Below are positions 16,520-27,426 of a DNA stretch of 45,535 bases, piece after piece. The DNA is from Bacillus horti. Lineage in GTDB: Bacteria > Bacillota > Bacilli > Caldalkalibacillales > JCM-10596. How positions within the stretch are numbered: the stretch's first letter is position 1; each line of letters begins with the position of its first letter. The notes under the pieces are model-generated. The model did no database searches. It saw only the letters and a program-made list of their open reading frames with translations, and was not told the DNA's origin. The stretch lies in NCBI RefSeq assembly GCF_030813115.1, contig NZ_JAUSTY010000027.1:1-45535 (forward strand), read 5' to 3'. The position numbers and the translations under genes were made by a program.

Positions 16520-17690
16520 TATAATCTCCCTTTCTTGATAAAAGTTTTAATGCTATTTCATTTTCACCAAGCTTTTGAAGTTCAGCTAAGGGGAGCCTTT
16601 GATGAAAGTAATCATCTAGTTTAATAAAGTAGGATACAGAACGATAGTAACAGTCCACATCATTTGTTAAAAGCCCTTTATAATACCAATAGAAGGCAAG
16701 TTCCCAATGACTTCGTCCTGTTAAATCAACGTCATCTAGTAGCTGCTTCGCTCGTAATGAATCACCTAAACGAATTAGATAATAAATGTTGTTTAGTTCA
16801 TATCTGTTGTAATCATTAATATAGTCTGTGCAGTTACTAATGGGTTGATCTAATTTCCAGAATAATTTAAGGAAAGTTAGATTAATCTTAATGTCTTCTA
16901 TTTCCCTAATGTTCTTCTGAACAGTAAAAAAAGTTAGAGCTTCTTTTAAATACATGATTGATTGGTCGTAATCATCCAACATGTACGAATAGCCTAATTG
17001 ATTATAGGCTCTCCCCTTTACCTTTTCAAAATAGTTCTGGTTAAGAACTGAAAAACTAAATTCCCTTGCTTTTTCAAGATTATTTGAATAAAGATGAACC
17101 ACACTCATCAATAATCCAAGACGAACCCTAAAAGTATCTTTAATAAAACTACTTTTAACTTTTCTTATCTTTGCTTCTACGTCTAAAGTATGTAGAACCA
17201 GTGCCTGATATTCCCTCAAATCATAGTAAAGATGACCTTTAACAATAGACTTAAGAATCTGCATCTCTAGCTCTTTGGGTTTAAACATTTCTACTTGATG
17301 AAGTCTCTCAAGAGGATCAGCTGTAGATGAAAAGCTAGGATGAAGCAAACGGTACATACTAGCCCATTCTTTATCTGTGCGGTTTTCAGATTGGGATAAT
17401 TCTTCTAGGATGATGTCAAAAGGTGCTTGTAGATGATTCAAGGAGCAGTATTCTAAGGAGAAGCGTAAATTTCTGGATTTTTGAGTAATCATATACTCTG
17501 TCATGATCTCTAGCTCTTCTGCTGGGTATAGATATTTCACCATTTTAAAAACAGCCTCGAAGTTAGCCTCCTCAAATCCGTGTAGAAACCTAGAGATGGA
17601 AGATTCACTTAATCCAGCAATACGAGATAGCTTACGTTGATCTATGTTGTTCTGCTTTTCAAGAGTTTGGACGATACGCTCTCGAAGCAT
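16488..17690 (-). CDS. AimR-like (RRNPP) peptide-responsive transcription regulator, copy 1
   Basis: A protein of 400 residues from ATG 17690, 7 bases after AAGGGGGA; the open frame extends to 17852 but through the promoter. An N-terminal helix-turn-helix (about 1-50; LSRIAGLSESSISRFLHG) is followed by a TPR-like superhelix. Segments recall phage SPbeta AimR: EIMTEYMITQKSRNLRFSLEYC, then KSIVKGHLYYDLREY, FRVRLGLLMSVVHLYSNNLEKAREF and RAYNQLGYSYML. Such receptors bind a re-imported peptide and change DNA binding. A peptide gene overlaps its 3' end. No integrase, structural or lysis gene is nearby, so this looks like a chromosomal quorum-sensing unit rather than part of a prophage. Other RRNPP families (PlcR, NprR, Rap) are less similar by eye. 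Confidence 0.8.
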   Translation of the reverse strand: MLRERIVQTLEKQNNIDQRKLSRIAGLSESSISRFLHGFEEANFEAVFKMVKYLYPAEELEIMTEYMITQKSRNLRFSLEYCSLNHLQAPFDIILEELSQSENRTDKEWASMYRLLHPSFSSTADPLERLHQVEMFKPKELEMQILKSIVKGHLYYDLREYQALVLHTLDVEAKIRKVKSSFIKDTFRVRLGLLMSVVHLYSNNLEKAREFSFSVLNQNYFEKVKGRAYNQLGYSYMLDDYDQSIMYLKEALTFFTVQKNIREIEDIKINLTFLKLFWKLDQPISNCTDYINDYNRYELNNIYYLIRLGDSLRAKQLLDDVDLTGRSHWELAFYWYYKGLLTNDVDCYYRSVSYFIKLDDYFHQRLPLAELQKLGENEIALKLLSRKGDYIDKDYKANYS

Positions 17691-17765
17691 GTTAATTTCC
17701 CCCTTAAGTATAGCATCAAAAGCTTTATTTTTCACTATATTTTGAAATTTTAACCTTTTAATTTC

Positions 17766-17794
17766 AGGATACAAATATTCCCTCATTGAGTCAA
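17766..17794 (-). promoter_or_regulatory. Sigma-A-like promoter of receptor copy 1
   Basis: Minus strand TTGACT (17789-17794), a 17-base spacer and TATCCT (17766-17771). Transcription would start near 17759, giving a leader of about 70 bases before ATG 17690 and excluding the upstream frame extension. Confidence 0.55.
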
Positions 17795-17926
17795 CCATAT
17801 TTGGCGCAAGTTGCTTGTAATTAGTAAATTTGTCGAATTGGGAAAAGAACAAACATAAACACAGAAGTAAATAATTGCAGAGGTTAAGGAGGACAAGTAG
17901 AGTGTATACAATTAAGACTAAGCCGA

Positions 17927-17955
17927 TTGCAAGTATAATTTCGGCATGTTATTAT
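17927..17955 (+). promoter_or_regulatory. Sigma-A-like promoter of the candidate ncRNA
   Basis: TTGCAA (17927-17932), exactly 17 bases, TATTAT (17950-17955). It points away from the receptor gene. Confidence 0.55.
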
Positions 17956-17961
17956 TAAACT

Positions 17962-18086
17962 AGAAATAAGGACGGCGAGCCATGCCGTCCCTAGCACAAC
18001 ACTTGGGTGGGATTACCTCCAAGGAAAAATGATCTGAAGCGTAACCCGTCACCTGGCTGCTAACCTGGGCGGGTTATTTTCGTTTT
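17962..18086 (+). ncRNA. Candidate structured small RNA or 5' leader
   Basis: Three hairpins in a row follow a good promoter. These are GGACGGC/GCCGTCC (17970-17990), CTTGG/CCAAG (18002-18023, its loop carrying GGGATTACCTCC with an anti-Shine-Dalgarno-like core) and TAACCCG/CGGGTTA (18042-18076), the last followed by TTTTCGTTTT, a terminator. The transcript would be about 125 bases. It may be a free sRNA or an attenuating leader of the SGNH hydrolase gene 46 bases further on. I do not recognise a known riboswitch class. Confidence 0.45.
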
Positions 18087-18132
18087 AAATAAGTAAGAAC
18101 AGCAAGGAAGAACATTACAAGGAGGGTATAGC

Positions 18133-18732
18133 ATGCAGAAACATTTGGTTGCAATGGGTGATAGCCTAACAGAAGGAATAGGCGATGAAGTGAAAGATGT
18201 TCAATTAAAAAGCTGGGTAGCTCATTTTGCAGAATTCCACCAGCCTGCTCTAAAAGTAACAAATCTTGCAAAGAGAGGATTGCTATCTCATCAAATCCGA
18301 TCTACACAATTAGAAGAGACGCTTAGTCATAATCCAGATATAGTAAGTCTGATTGCTGGAGGAAATGATGTTTTAAAAGATGGGTGGAACCCTGAGCAAT
18401 ACCAAGTTGATATGGAGTTTATGGTGCAGCAATTAACACAACAACGACCAGATGTCGCAATCATGACTAGTACTCTTCCTGACTTCACTTTAAGGCTCCC
18501 TTTACCCAGTGAAAAGAAAAAGATAATGAAAGAACAACTTCTTGAAGCAAATGAAATCATTCGTTCAATAGGAGAACGTCATGATCTCTTGCTCATTGAC
18601 TTTTGGAATCATCCCCTTTCTCAGGAACCAACCGTTTGGTCTCAAGATTTAGTTCATCCAAATTCAGTAGGGTATCAAGAGATAGGTAAGATAGTTTACA
18701 AAGAGTATGCTCAATGGCAAGAAAAGAAATAG
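18133..18732 (+). CDS. SGNH/GDSL-family hydrolase
   Basis: A cytosolic protein of 199 residues with all SGNH blocks. GDSLTEG (about 8-14) carries the nucleophile Ser, followed by a Gly block around KRGLLSHQI, AGGND (about 75-79) and the catalytic dyad DLVHPN (about 176-181). Such enzymes hydrolyse acyl esters; the substrate is unknown. No signal peptide. ATG follows AAGGAGGG by 8 bases. Transcription may come through the terminator at 18042-18086. Confidence 0.88.
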   Translation: MQKHLVAMGDSLTEGIGDEVKDVQLKSWVAHFAEFHQPALKVTNLAKRGLLSHQIRSTQLEETLSHNPDIVSLIAGGNDVLKDGWNPEQYQVDMEFMVQQLTQQRPDVAIMTSTLPDFTLRLPLPSEKKKIMKEQLLEANEIIRSIGERHDLLLIDFWNHPLSQEPTVWSQDLVHPNSVGYQEIGKIVYKEYAQWQEKK

Positions 18733-18877
18733 TATCCTAGTGATTTAAACCATAGAAGCTACAGATCTTTTAAGCTAACGTTTAGGCCCCACTTAAAGTC
18801 AGATGCTATTTTATAGCCCAAGAATAATTCCTAATTCAACAAGCAATTCCTCGTGAACAACCGTAGGATTGAGGTCA

Positions 18878-18886
18878 TGTTATAAT
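18878..18886 (+). promoter_or_regulatory. Extended -10 promoter of the large LuxR-type regulator
   Basis: TGTTATAAT (TGn followed by a perfect TATAAT), 60 bases before ATG 18946. No matching -35 at 17 bases. Confidence 0.45.
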
Positions 18887-18945
18887 AATGAAGAAAGTAA
18901 GACTAGCTAAAAAAACATCATTAAGATGATCAGAGGAATAGCTAT

Positions 18946-21900
18946 ATGATAAGTACAGACGAAAAAAAGCTGAAAGATTGGTTGAAAGGCTCACCTATGG
19001 AGCTAACGACTTTTATACAACTGTCCATTACTTTAACGGAGATGGTGCACCGTATGCATCAACAAACTGCGTTTAGTGGTGGATTAAGTCCTTCAAATAT
19101 TAGCATCCATCCGAATGCCAAACAGGCGAAGCTAATGGCGAGCGTTGAATCGGATGCTACCTATCAATCTCCTGAGCATACGGGTCGCATCAACCGTATA
19201 CCGGACAGGCGTAGCGATCTTTATACACTTGGCGTCCTATTCTATGAAATGCTGAGCGGAGAAATGCCGTTTGCACCGAAGGATGAGGAAGACTGGGCGT
19301 TCGTACATATTTCTGCGTCACCGCAGCCCTTGTGTGGGATCAATCCTGAATGGAAGGGACCACTTCAATCTATTATTTTAAAATTGCTATCGAAGTCACC
19401 TGAGGATCGTTATCAGAGTTCCTACGGTTTGCTTTGTGATCTGAAGCAATGTGATAAAATGCTGAAGCAGAACAGGACAATTCTACCTTTTGAGATCGGG
19501 TTCTCTGACAAAATGAGTACGTTCCGAATACCAGAAACCTTGTATGGACGTAGTACAGAAATGGATCAGCTGAAAACTGGATTTGAACAGGCAGCAGCTG
19601 GATCTGCTGTATTACGTTGGGTTACTGGTAATTCTGGAATCGGCAAGACTACCCTTATTCGGAGCTTTCAGCCATTCGTTGCCGGTAGAGGCGGAAGGTT
19701 TGTAGATGGGGCGTGCTCTGCTGAGCGAAAGAGTATGTCCTTTGAGCCTATTTTACAGGCATTACGGCAATGGATGGAGCAAATTTATAGTGATTCTCTA
19801 TTATACCTAGAACTGGTGCGAAAAAGATTCAACACCTTCTCCGAGCAAGAGAAAAAGATCATTATGGATTTCTTGCCAGAAGCTAAATTACTGCTGGACA
19901 ACGTACCAAAAGAACAGCCCCCACTTAACACTGAATCTCAGGTTCGTTTTGGAGAATTGTTGCCTAGTTTAATTCGTTGTCTTTCTGAAAGCAAGGCGCC
20001 ACTGGTCATATTTCTTGATAACTTACAATGGGCTGACACAGACATGTTTTCAGTTCTCCGCACCTTACTTCATGAGGAAGAAGTACCTGGATTGATGATC
20101 ATTGGTGCATATCGCACAGAACGAAGCCATGGTTTGGACAATGGTAACAATAAGGAGGATAATGAGCAACTGCCAGAAACCCCTTGGTCCTCTACACTAG
20201 AAACTCGGTCAGTGGAGCAGGTTAATCTCTATGCCTTGGTGTACGAAGATGTGAGACAGTATATATCTGATTTAATGCATGAAGATACAGCAAGGATTCG
20301 CCTGTTTGCTCGATCCGTTTATCATCAAACTGGAGGGAATCCAGGGACTCTGCGGCATCTATTGGAAAGCTGGAGACGTGAGAGTAAGCTGAGCTTCGAT
20401 GATGAGAAGCATCGATGGAGCTGGGATGAAGAGATCCTTCGACAATTCAGCGACACAGAGGGAAGTCAGCTTCTCATCAAGGCTAGCTTTGACCGGCTTT
20501 CGGAAGAAACAATGCTACTTCTAGCGATTGCAGCGACTATTGGGCCAAGTTTTCGACTTTCGCTATTAGCCCAGGTAAGTGGTTACACAACTAATGATGT
20601 GCTTAGACTACTGCATGCCGCTGAATTAGAAGGCTTGATTGGACGAGAGGATGATACAGAAGCGGGAGACAAAGAGGAAAGTCTCTATCTGTTTCTGCAT
20701 GATCAGGTACAGCAGCTAATGTATGCGAGGTATGCTGAGAGAAACACAGAATGGCATCTACAGATTGGAAAGCAGCTGTTGCAGAGTTACCCGAAGAGGG
20801 TCAGTGAAATGCTTTTTGAAGTGGTTAATCAGTTGAATCTGGGGATGGAAAAGATGACACGGGAAGAGAGGCAGGAGCTTGCCGAGTATAATTTTCAGGC
20901 AGGCTCTAAAGCCCTTTCTATTGCCAACTTTTCTCAAGCAAGGGAGTATTATGAGGTGGGTTTAGATATTGTCTCAGATCAAGAGATTGAGTCTGGCTCG
21001 GTTGTTTATAACCTGATGCGTGGATTAGCCCAATGTAAGTATATGTGCAGAGACATCGACTCAGCAAAAAAACTATTGCTAGAGGTGAAAAGGCAGGATA
21101 GAAAGCTAAATCGCGCAGATAGAGTAAGTCTATATATCGATCTGATACAAATCCACACCTTTGATGAGGACGATAAAGCGGTCCAATTTGGTAGTGAGGC
21201 TTTGGCCGAGCTTGGTTGGACATTGCCAAAAAGAGTATCTAAAGTAACCTTGATCAAGGAAGTTTTCCAAACACAGCTAGCCTTGAAGCGCTTCCGTGAT
21301 AGTGTCTATAGGATTCTTCCTAATGAGGATGAAGATCACATAGCGCTATCTGGGATCATTCATGCCCTTCTTTTTTCCCTACTAGTACAGAATAAAGAAT
21401 CGTTAATTGTCCTGTATGCTCGTTTTATACGCCGCGGGTTAAAAAAAGGGATAGATAACTATCTAGCGAGTACTATTGGTGTGTATGAATTGCTATTGGA
21501 GAGAGGGCTTCCGTCTCTTTTCGAGTCGTCTCCTGCTACCAATCTAGAGAATCTGCAAGCGACATTTCATTCAGATGCAATCGTGCAGAATAGGCTTTCC
21601 TCTATTATCGGCATATCAAAGCAATTAGAAAATCCAGCGGAGGCTTCTGTCCATTTGGAAAAGTCGATGCGCTGGGGAGTAGAGAGCGGTCATGCGATTT
21701 TTGCAAACCTAGCTATCATGACATATTTGATTACCCATACCGGAGACGTAAATGAGTTAGCCAATATATTAGCTTACTTTGAAGGAAAACCGCGCCAATA
21801 TGCAGATGAAACAACTTTGAGAGTGGTACAGGTTGCCAATGCGTATAGGGCGGCACTTCAAGATGTAACAGAGCAAGACAGCTTTGTTTCCATTCCTACT

Positions 21901-23319
21901 CGGACAAGCAAAGAGCAAAAGCAGGATAACGAAGACAACTATAGCTGTGGTTATAGATTAGAAGTCGCTTACTTATCCGGAAGATATCAAGAAGCTCTAT
22001 ACTGGGCAAATCTAGGTAGAGAAAGTGAGCTGGAGTTTGATTGGGTGAGGATCCGTAAACAACGCCTATTTGAAGCCTTAACTTTGGCGGCTATGTATCC
22101 TGATATCTCGTTGGATGAGCAGAAAAGGATCCGAAAGAAGATTCATAAACAACTTCGATTAATGGGAAAAAGAAAAGGATTCCTTGCCGCCAATACCGCA
22201 GCACATCTTCTCCTCCAAGCAGAATGGAGCAAAATGACGGACGATGAGCCGGGAGCTTTTCGCAAATATCTTTCTGCACTGAAGGAAGCAAGGGCTGAGA
22301 AGTATGGGCTTATTGAAGGGATAATTAATGAGAGGCTGGCTATCTATTACCAAGAGATCGGGAGTCAGACTGGTGCAATTGTGGCAACGATGGATGCATC
22401 TACAGCTTATACGTCTTGGGGAGCTACGGCTAAAGCCAAACAGCTTCAAACTCCCCTATTTAATAACCAAGACACTAAGCTGAGCCAATATGAGCGGGGC
22501 TCTTTTAATAGAAGTAATGATGAGAAGCTATATAATAGCTTGCCGACAGGTCAGAATAGGCTGGATAAAGTACCACTGTCCCTAGGCACGGGAGATGAAC
22601 TGCACCAAATTATCAAATGGTCGAGCAAGGAAGAGGATGGTAATCCGTTGCAATCCTTTCTGGCAGCTACACTTCGCCAAGTGGGAGCGAGTAGGGGATT
22701 CATATTTAGGTATCAAAATGAAAGCTTTCACATTGACGCTGAGATATCTCATCATTTACTTGGTCAAGCTGCTTCAGCTATGTACTCCGAGAGTGTAATG
22801 TATCATGTCCTTCGAACGGGCGAAGCGGCTGTGCTTGATGATGCTACTCAGAGCTACTATAAAATGAAAGACCCTTATATTCAGCAGCAGGGGGCTCGTT
22901 CTATCATCTGTATGCCCATTGTATTCCCCGCTGATGAGTCACCGTATATCTTGTATTTAGAAAATACGTACGTCTCATGCGTTTTTACTGATTCAAGTGT
23001 AAACATCCTTAAACTAATGATAAATCGGATGATTTATCTTAAAGTGCTTCAGCACTCTTCTGATAGGGTAACGAGTGAAAGTACGCAACTTTTAGCGGAA
23101 ACGAGTGACCAGAAGCTCATAGAACCATTAACGAATCGAGAAATAGAAATCCTACAGATTCTAGCAGAGGGTCTATCTAATAAAGAAATTGCCGAGAGCC
23201 TCGGTATTACCGAAGCAACGGTAAAAACCCATGTCTCCAATATTTATGGCAAGCTCGGAGTGAAGCGGCGTGGACAAGCCATAGTTCGAGCTAGAGAGCT
23301 CGAATTGCTTCGTAAGTAA
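18946..23319 (+). CDS. Giant regulator: pseudokinase C-lobe, AAA/NACHT-like ATPase, TPR region, GAF, LuxR HTH
   Basis: A protein of 1457 residues. Residues 1-175 look like the C-lobe of a Ser/Thr kinase ([29 protein letters not shown]), but the N-lobe is missing and the catalytic HRD is replaced (SGGLSPSN), so it should be inactive. An ATPase domain follows with Walker [10 protein letters not shown] (about 228) and Walker [12 protein letters not shown] (about 352), as in MalT-type STAND regulators. A long helical, TPR-like region runs to about 1180, then a GAF domain (about 1215-1365) and a C-terminal LuxR HTH (about 1392-1450; [26 protein letters not shown]). It is likely a ligand-sensing transcription activator. 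The surface-protein gene directly downstream is a possible target. AGAGGA precedes ATG by 8 bases. Confidence 0.85.
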   Translation: MISTDEKKLKDWLKGSPMELTTFIQLSITLTEMVHRMHQQTAFSGGLSPSNISIHPNAKQAKLMASVESDATYQSPEHTGRINRIPDRRSDLYTLGVLFYEMLSGEMPFAPKDEEDWAFVHISASPQPLCGINPEWKGPLQSIILKLLSKSPEDRYQSSYGLLCDLKQCDKMLKQNRTILPFEIGFSDKMSTFRIPETLYGRSTEMDQLKTGFEQAAAGSAVLRWVTGNSGIGKTTLIRSFQPFVAGRGGRFVDGACSAERKSMSFEPILQALRQWMEQIYSDSLLYLELVRKRFNTFSEQEKKIIMDFLPEAKLLLDNVPKEQPPLNTESQVRFGELLPSLIRCLSESKAPLVIFLDNLQWADTDMFSVLRTLLHEEEVPGLMIIGAYRTERSHGLDNGNNKEDNEQLPETPWSSTLETRSVEQVNLYALVYEDVRQYISDLMHEDTARIRLFARSVYHQTGGNPGTLRHLLESWRRESKLSFDDEKHRWSWDEEILRQFSDTEGSQLLIKASFDRLSEETMLLLAIAATIGPSFRLSLLAQVSGYTTNDVLRLLHAAELEGLIGREDDTEAGDKEESLYLFLHDQVQQLMYARYAERNTEWHLQIGKQLLQSYPKRVSEMLFEVVNQLNLGMEKMTREERQELAEYNFQAGSKALSIANFSQAREYYEVGLDIVSDQEIESGSVVYNLMRGLAQCKYMCRDIDSAKKLLLEVKRQDRKLNRADRVSLYIDLIQIHTFDEDDKAVQFGSEALAELGWTLPKRVSKVTLIKEVFQTQLALKRFRDSVYRILPNEDEDHIALSGIIHALLFSLLVQNKESLIVLYARFIRRGLKKGIDNYLASTIGVYELLLERGLPSLFESSPATNLENLQATFHSDAIVQNRLSSIIGISKQLENPAEASVHLEKSMRWGVESGHAIFANLAIMTYLITHTGDVNELANILAYFEGKPRQYADETTLRVVQVANAYRAALQDVTEQDSFVSIPTRTSKEQKQDNEDNYSCGYRLEVAYLSGRYQEALYWANLGRESELEFDWVRIRKQRLFEALTLAAMYPDISLDEQKRIRKKIHKQLRLMGKRKGFLAANTAAHLLLQAEWSKMTDDEPGAFRKYLSALKEARAEKYGLIEGIINERLAIYYQEIGSQTGAIVATMDASTAYTSWGATAKAKQLQTPLFNNQDTKLSQYERGSFNRSNDEKLYNSLPTGQNRLDKVPLSLGTGDELHQIIKWSSKEEDGNPLQSFLAATLRQVGASRGFIFRYQNESFHIDAEISHHLLGQAASAMYSESVMYHVLRTGEAAVLDDATQSYYKMKDPYIQQQGARSIICMPIVFPADESPYILYLENTYVSCVFTDSSVNILKLMINRMIYLKVLQHSSDRVTSESTQLLAETSDQKLIEPLTNREIEILQILAEGLSNKEIAESLGITEATVKTHVSNIYGKLGVKRRGQAIVRARELELLRK

Positions 23320-23342
23320 ATACGTATAATTGAAGAATTTTG

Positions 23343-23388
23343 CCTTAGAATGTCTATTGGAGACCTCCAAACATTCTAAGGTTTTTTT
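23343..23388 (+). terminator. Terminator after the LuxR-type regulator
   Basis: 11-bp stem CCTTAGAATGT / ACATTCTAAGG with inner TTGGAG/CTCCAA pairing, then TTTTTT. It separates the regulator from the surface-protein gene. Confidence 0.85.
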
Positions 23389-23532
23389 CGGACTACAACT
23401 TTCGTATGATCTTTTTTTATCAATCAGTATGTATACTCTAACTTACGGCAATAGCAAGAAAACAGCTATAACAAGAAACTATAGTGGCAAATATATTGTC
23501 GTATAAGATTGAAAGATAGGAGAAAAGTGTGA

Positions 23533-26500
23533 ATGCTGCAAAGATGGAATGACTTCATGAAGAGGGTATCAAGTACAGTTATTATTGTTATGTTATTGAT
23601 CAGTACATATCCAGTAGCTTGGGCTGATAGAGAGAGTGGTTCTATATCGTTTATTCAACCTCAACAAACTTTGCTTGATCGCCCCGTCGCTATAGAGATA
23701 GACAACGAAGGTAATATGTATGTTACAGATTACGGTAACAACCGGATTCTTAAATTAGACTCGAATGGAGGCTTTTTTACCGAGTGGGGAGAATTAGGAA
23801 GTGGAGATGGTCAGTTTAATAATCCAAGTGGAATCGCAATAGATAACAACGCCAATGTCTATGTAGCGGATAAACTTAACCACCGAATCCAAAAATTCGA
23901 TTCGGATGGCAACTATCTCTCCGAGTGGGGGAGGTGGGGCAATAATGATGGTGAATTCAGATCTCCAGTCAATATTGCGATTAACCACAGCGATAATACG
24001 ATCTATGTAACGGATCAGGATAACAATCGAGTCCAAAAGTTTGATTCGAACGGTCATTTTCTCAGCAAGTGGGGAAGCCGTGGCAATGGAGATGGTGAAT
24101 TCAATAATCTATATGGTATTGCGATTGATCAGAGTGGGCATGTTTATGTAACGGAAAGCGAAAACCATCGGATCCAAAAATTTGATTCGGATGGGACCTA
24201 CATGAGTCAATGGGGAAGCCTAGGCAATGGAAATGGCCAGTTTCAGCATCCCTTTGATATTGCCATAGACAGTAGTGGCCATGTTTATGTTCCTGATGCT
24301 CTTAATAACCGGATTCAAAAGTTCGATTCGGATGGGACCTATATTAGTCAATGGGGAAGCAATGGTAATGGAAATGGTCAGTTCAACTTTCCTAACAGTG
24401 TGGGAATAGATAGCAGTGGAAATGTTATGTAACGGAAGCCCTTAACCCTCGGATTCAAAAATTTGATCCGAATGGAGACTATCTTGACGGGTGGTCCAGC
24501 TTCGACATCACACCATCGATTACGCCTAACTTCGAATCCTTCGATAAGAATGAGTCAGGATTACATTATCTGGATATTAATGTGACCTTGGAGGAAAAGG
24601 GCCATGTCCTATCCGGGATTCTGAACGGTTCCACAACATTAATCGAAGGAAGCGATTATCTGCGAGTGGGAAATACGGTCACGATCAATAAGGAATATTT
24701 AACAACATTGCCGATCGGACAGGTCGTATTAACATTTGATTTTGGTGTAGATACTCAGTTGCCTTTGACAATAGACATTAGTAACTCGACCCCAATACCT
24801 GGCGCTCCATATTTGCAGCCTGCTATTGCTAGTGATGAGCAGGTTAGTTTGACATGGATCCCTGTAGATGATGCTACTAGCTATAAAATCTATCAAAGCC
24901 TGAGTCCTACTATGAATGGAACGGAAGTAGGAACGGTAGTCGGGTCAGTATACGATTATACGGCTACTGGTTTGGTAAATGGGACGACCTACTATTTTAC
25001 GGTTAGGGGAGAGAATGTCCAAGGAGAAAGTCCTGCCTCCAATATCGTAAGTGCAACTCCGTTTACGATACCAGGAGCGCCAACGAACGTTGTGGCTGTG
25101 CCAAGTAATCGTCAAGCGACAATCACCTTCGACGCACCGGCGTTTGACGGAGGCAGTCCCATAACAGATTATGAGGTCACCGTATATCCTGAGGGGCATA
25201 GCATAATCCGAGCTAGCAGCCCGATTGTTGTTATGGGTCTGACGAACGGTGAGGCGTATACGTTTACGGTAAAAGCAAACAATGCCGCAGGCAGCAGTGT
25301 AGAGTCGGCGGCTTCCGATAGTATAACGCCGAGTGCGCCACCAAGTGGCGGGGGCAGTACACCACTACCACCGATTGATCCAGAGCCACAACCATTAAGA
25401 GGAGTGGATGTGAGGATAGATGGGAAGCTGGCTGCCGCAGGCACCGTTTCTGTATCCCAATCGAAACGAGAGGGGCGCACCGTACTAGTGGTCGCTCTGA
25501 ATCAGGACAATCTTGCGAAGCAGGTGGCAAGTATGGAGTTAGGAGGGGTGCTCGAGGTTCATGCTAGTCGCCAAGTCGACGAGGTGTATGTGGAGCTAAG
25601 CAGAACACAGCTTGAATTCTTAAGAGAAAAGCAAGTTTTACTCGAGCTTCAAGCGATTAAAGGCACCTATCGATTGCCAATTGAAGCGATTGATATCCAA
25701 CGTGCTTTGGCTGATACTGAAAAACCAGTCACGCTACAAGAGTTTAAGGTGCGTATCGGGGTGGGGGAACCGAGGGAAGCTGTGCTGAATCTTGCTGAAA
25801 GTGTAGCAGAGACAAACGGCTTCACGCTTCTCTCAGACCCAGTGGACTTCACTGTGGAAGCCTACCATGGAGATACCCAGCTGGAAGTGTTGCCGTTTGA
25901 TCGTTATGTCGAAAGACTAATCCAACTTCCAGAGAGTCGCACGCCGCCCCAAATGACAACAGCTATCGTTCTGGAGAAGGGTGGAACGGTTAGACATGTG
26001 CCCACGAAGGTGGAGTCGGAAGACGGTCAGGAATATGCAGTCGCAAGTAGCTTAACGAACAGTACGTATGCCTTGATTTCTCATTCACTAACGTTTGAGG
26101 ACGTACAGGCACAATGGGCAAAAGAAGCAGTAAATGATTTAGGAGCAAGACTTATTGTCCAAGGAGACAGTAGGGGCTTATTTTATCCTAGAGAAGATAT
26201 CACCCGTGCTGAGTTTGCTGAGATTCTCATAAATAGCTTGGGTTTGAAGCTTAATAGTGTGCAGGTTTCTCCTTATCCTGATGTGATGTCGTCTGCGTGG
26301 TACAACGATGTGATACAAACGGCATACGAGTATAACCTTATTAATGGTTTTGAGGACGGTACTTTTCGCCCAGCGGATAAGCTGACAAGGGAGCAGGCGA
26401 TGAAGATTTTCTCGAGTGCGATGAAGCTGACTGGGTTGAAGGACAAACTTTCTGCGCAAATAGAGGAGGAACTTTTGACTCCATTTTCTGACGCTAATGA

Positions 26501-26660
26501 AGCGGGGCAATGGGCGCTAAGCGGTATAGCGGATAGCCTTCAAGCTGGCATTGTTACTGGACGAGACAGAAAGACACTTGCCCCTAAGGCATTCATCACG
26601 CGTGCAGAAGTCGCAGTTATGGTCCAAAGGCTATTAAGGGAGTCAGGATTAATAAATTAA
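23533..26660 (+). pseudogene. NHL-repeat / X2 / FN3 / SLH surface protein, frameshifted
   Basis: The first frame (23533-24432) has a signal peptide ending VAWA and about six NHL repeats of about 47 residues (QKFDSDG...WGS.GNG.GQF...IAID). It stops at TAA because AATGTTATGTAACGG lacks one T compared with the other repeats (TTTATGT). Adding one T near 24425-24426 joins it to the second open frame (24582-26660). That encodes an X2-like domain (TVTINKEYLTTLPIG), two fibronectin III domains, a Pro-rich linker, a long extracellular domain and three S-layer homology domains (from about 26080; YPREDITRAEFAEILI, FRPADKLTREQAMKIF, ITRAEVAVMVQRLL). Restored, the protein is about 1042 residues, anchored to cell-wall polymer by SLH. 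The frameshift may be real, phase-variable or a sequencing error. Confidence 0.85.
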
Positions 26661-26708
26661 GACAATGAAAACATACAGCCAATAATTCTAAACAAGGAAC
26701 GTTTTATG

Positions 26709-26748
26709 AACAAAGCCGCATCTCTCACAACGAGAGTGCGGCTTTGTT
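26709..26748. terminator. Bidirectional hairpin between convergent genes
   Basis: Long stem AACAAAGCCGCA / TGCGGCTTTGTT with inner CTCTC/GAGAG, between the SLH gene and the DoxX gene. No strong T run on either strand. Confidence 0.65.
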
Positions 26749-26825
26749 AGAGTTAAAATAAAATACTTTTATCTTATTTTCTGTAGGAGACTGTTCTCAT
26801 AAATTCTTATTTTCACTTTGCTGTA

Positions 26826-27377
26826 TTAATTTAAATCAGATTTTGTATTGGTAACTTTTCTCTGCCACGGTGTCCCCAATAAAGGCAACGCCCAACGATC
26901 TAAGCCGTAATAGCCAGCTACCTTCCAAGCTAACACGAGCCAAGTAGCCAACACGAAAAGTAAAGGATTGGTACTCAACGTACCAGCAAACAAAAAGCTG
27001 ACGTTCATCACTCCGCCAAAGAAAGCAGCAATCCCTGTTAGTAAACCAAGAATAAGTCCTAGACCAACCAATAATTCTCCATAAGCCACCATAAAAGAGA
27101 AAACCTTAGCATTTGGTAATACAGCGTTTTGTAAAAATGCGGCGTACCACGAAGCAACCTCTTCCTTCTCTAGTGCTCCTGAAACGAAGCCTTGAACCGC
27201 AGCTCCAGCATTTTCACCGGTCCAGGCAGGGCCGGTCACCTTTTTCCATCCAGCCGTAATCCAAGCGTATCCTAAATACAGGCGAACAATAAGCCAAATC
27301 CAAGCTGAATTAGTGTTTGAGAATAGAAATCTCGAAACGGGATTCTCAGGAATGATAATTTCCTTACCTCTAGCCAT
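26826..27377 (-). CDS. DoxX-family membrane protein
   Basis: A protein of 183 residues with about four membrane segments and the DoxX/DoxD-like stretches WLIVRLYLGYAWITAGWKK and MVAYGELLVGLGLILGLLTGIAAFFGGVMN. Proteins of this group are inner-membrane oxidoreductase partners in some archaea and of unknown role in most bacteria. I place the start at ATG 27377 (MARGKEI) with GGAGGTG 5 bases upstream. The frame continues to 27497 but through the duplicated leader on the other strand. It lies alone between a convergent and a divergent region. Confidence 0.8.
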   Translation of the reverse strand: MARGKEIIIPENPVSRFLFSNTNSAWIWLIVRLYLGYAWITAGWKKVTGPAWTGENAGAAVQGFVSGALEKEEVASWYAAFLQNAVLPNAKVFSFMVAYGELLVGLGLILGLLTGIAAFFGGVMNVSFLFAGTLSTNPLLFVLATWLVLAWKVAGYYGLDRWALPLLGTPWQRKVTNTKSDLN

Positions 27378-27426
27378 ATGTACACCTCCAAATGTAGTAA
27401 TATTTGCTATAACACTACTATCCCCC

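Noticed and set aside
17691-17852. N-terminal extension of receptor copy 1
   Set aside because: Crosses a good promoter, is absent from copy 2, and ATG 17690 has a strong ribosome site.
14873-18086. Prophage
   Set aside because: AimR-like genes suggested one, but no integrase, structural, lysis or replication gene and no attachment-site repeats were seen between groEL and the SGNH hydrolase.
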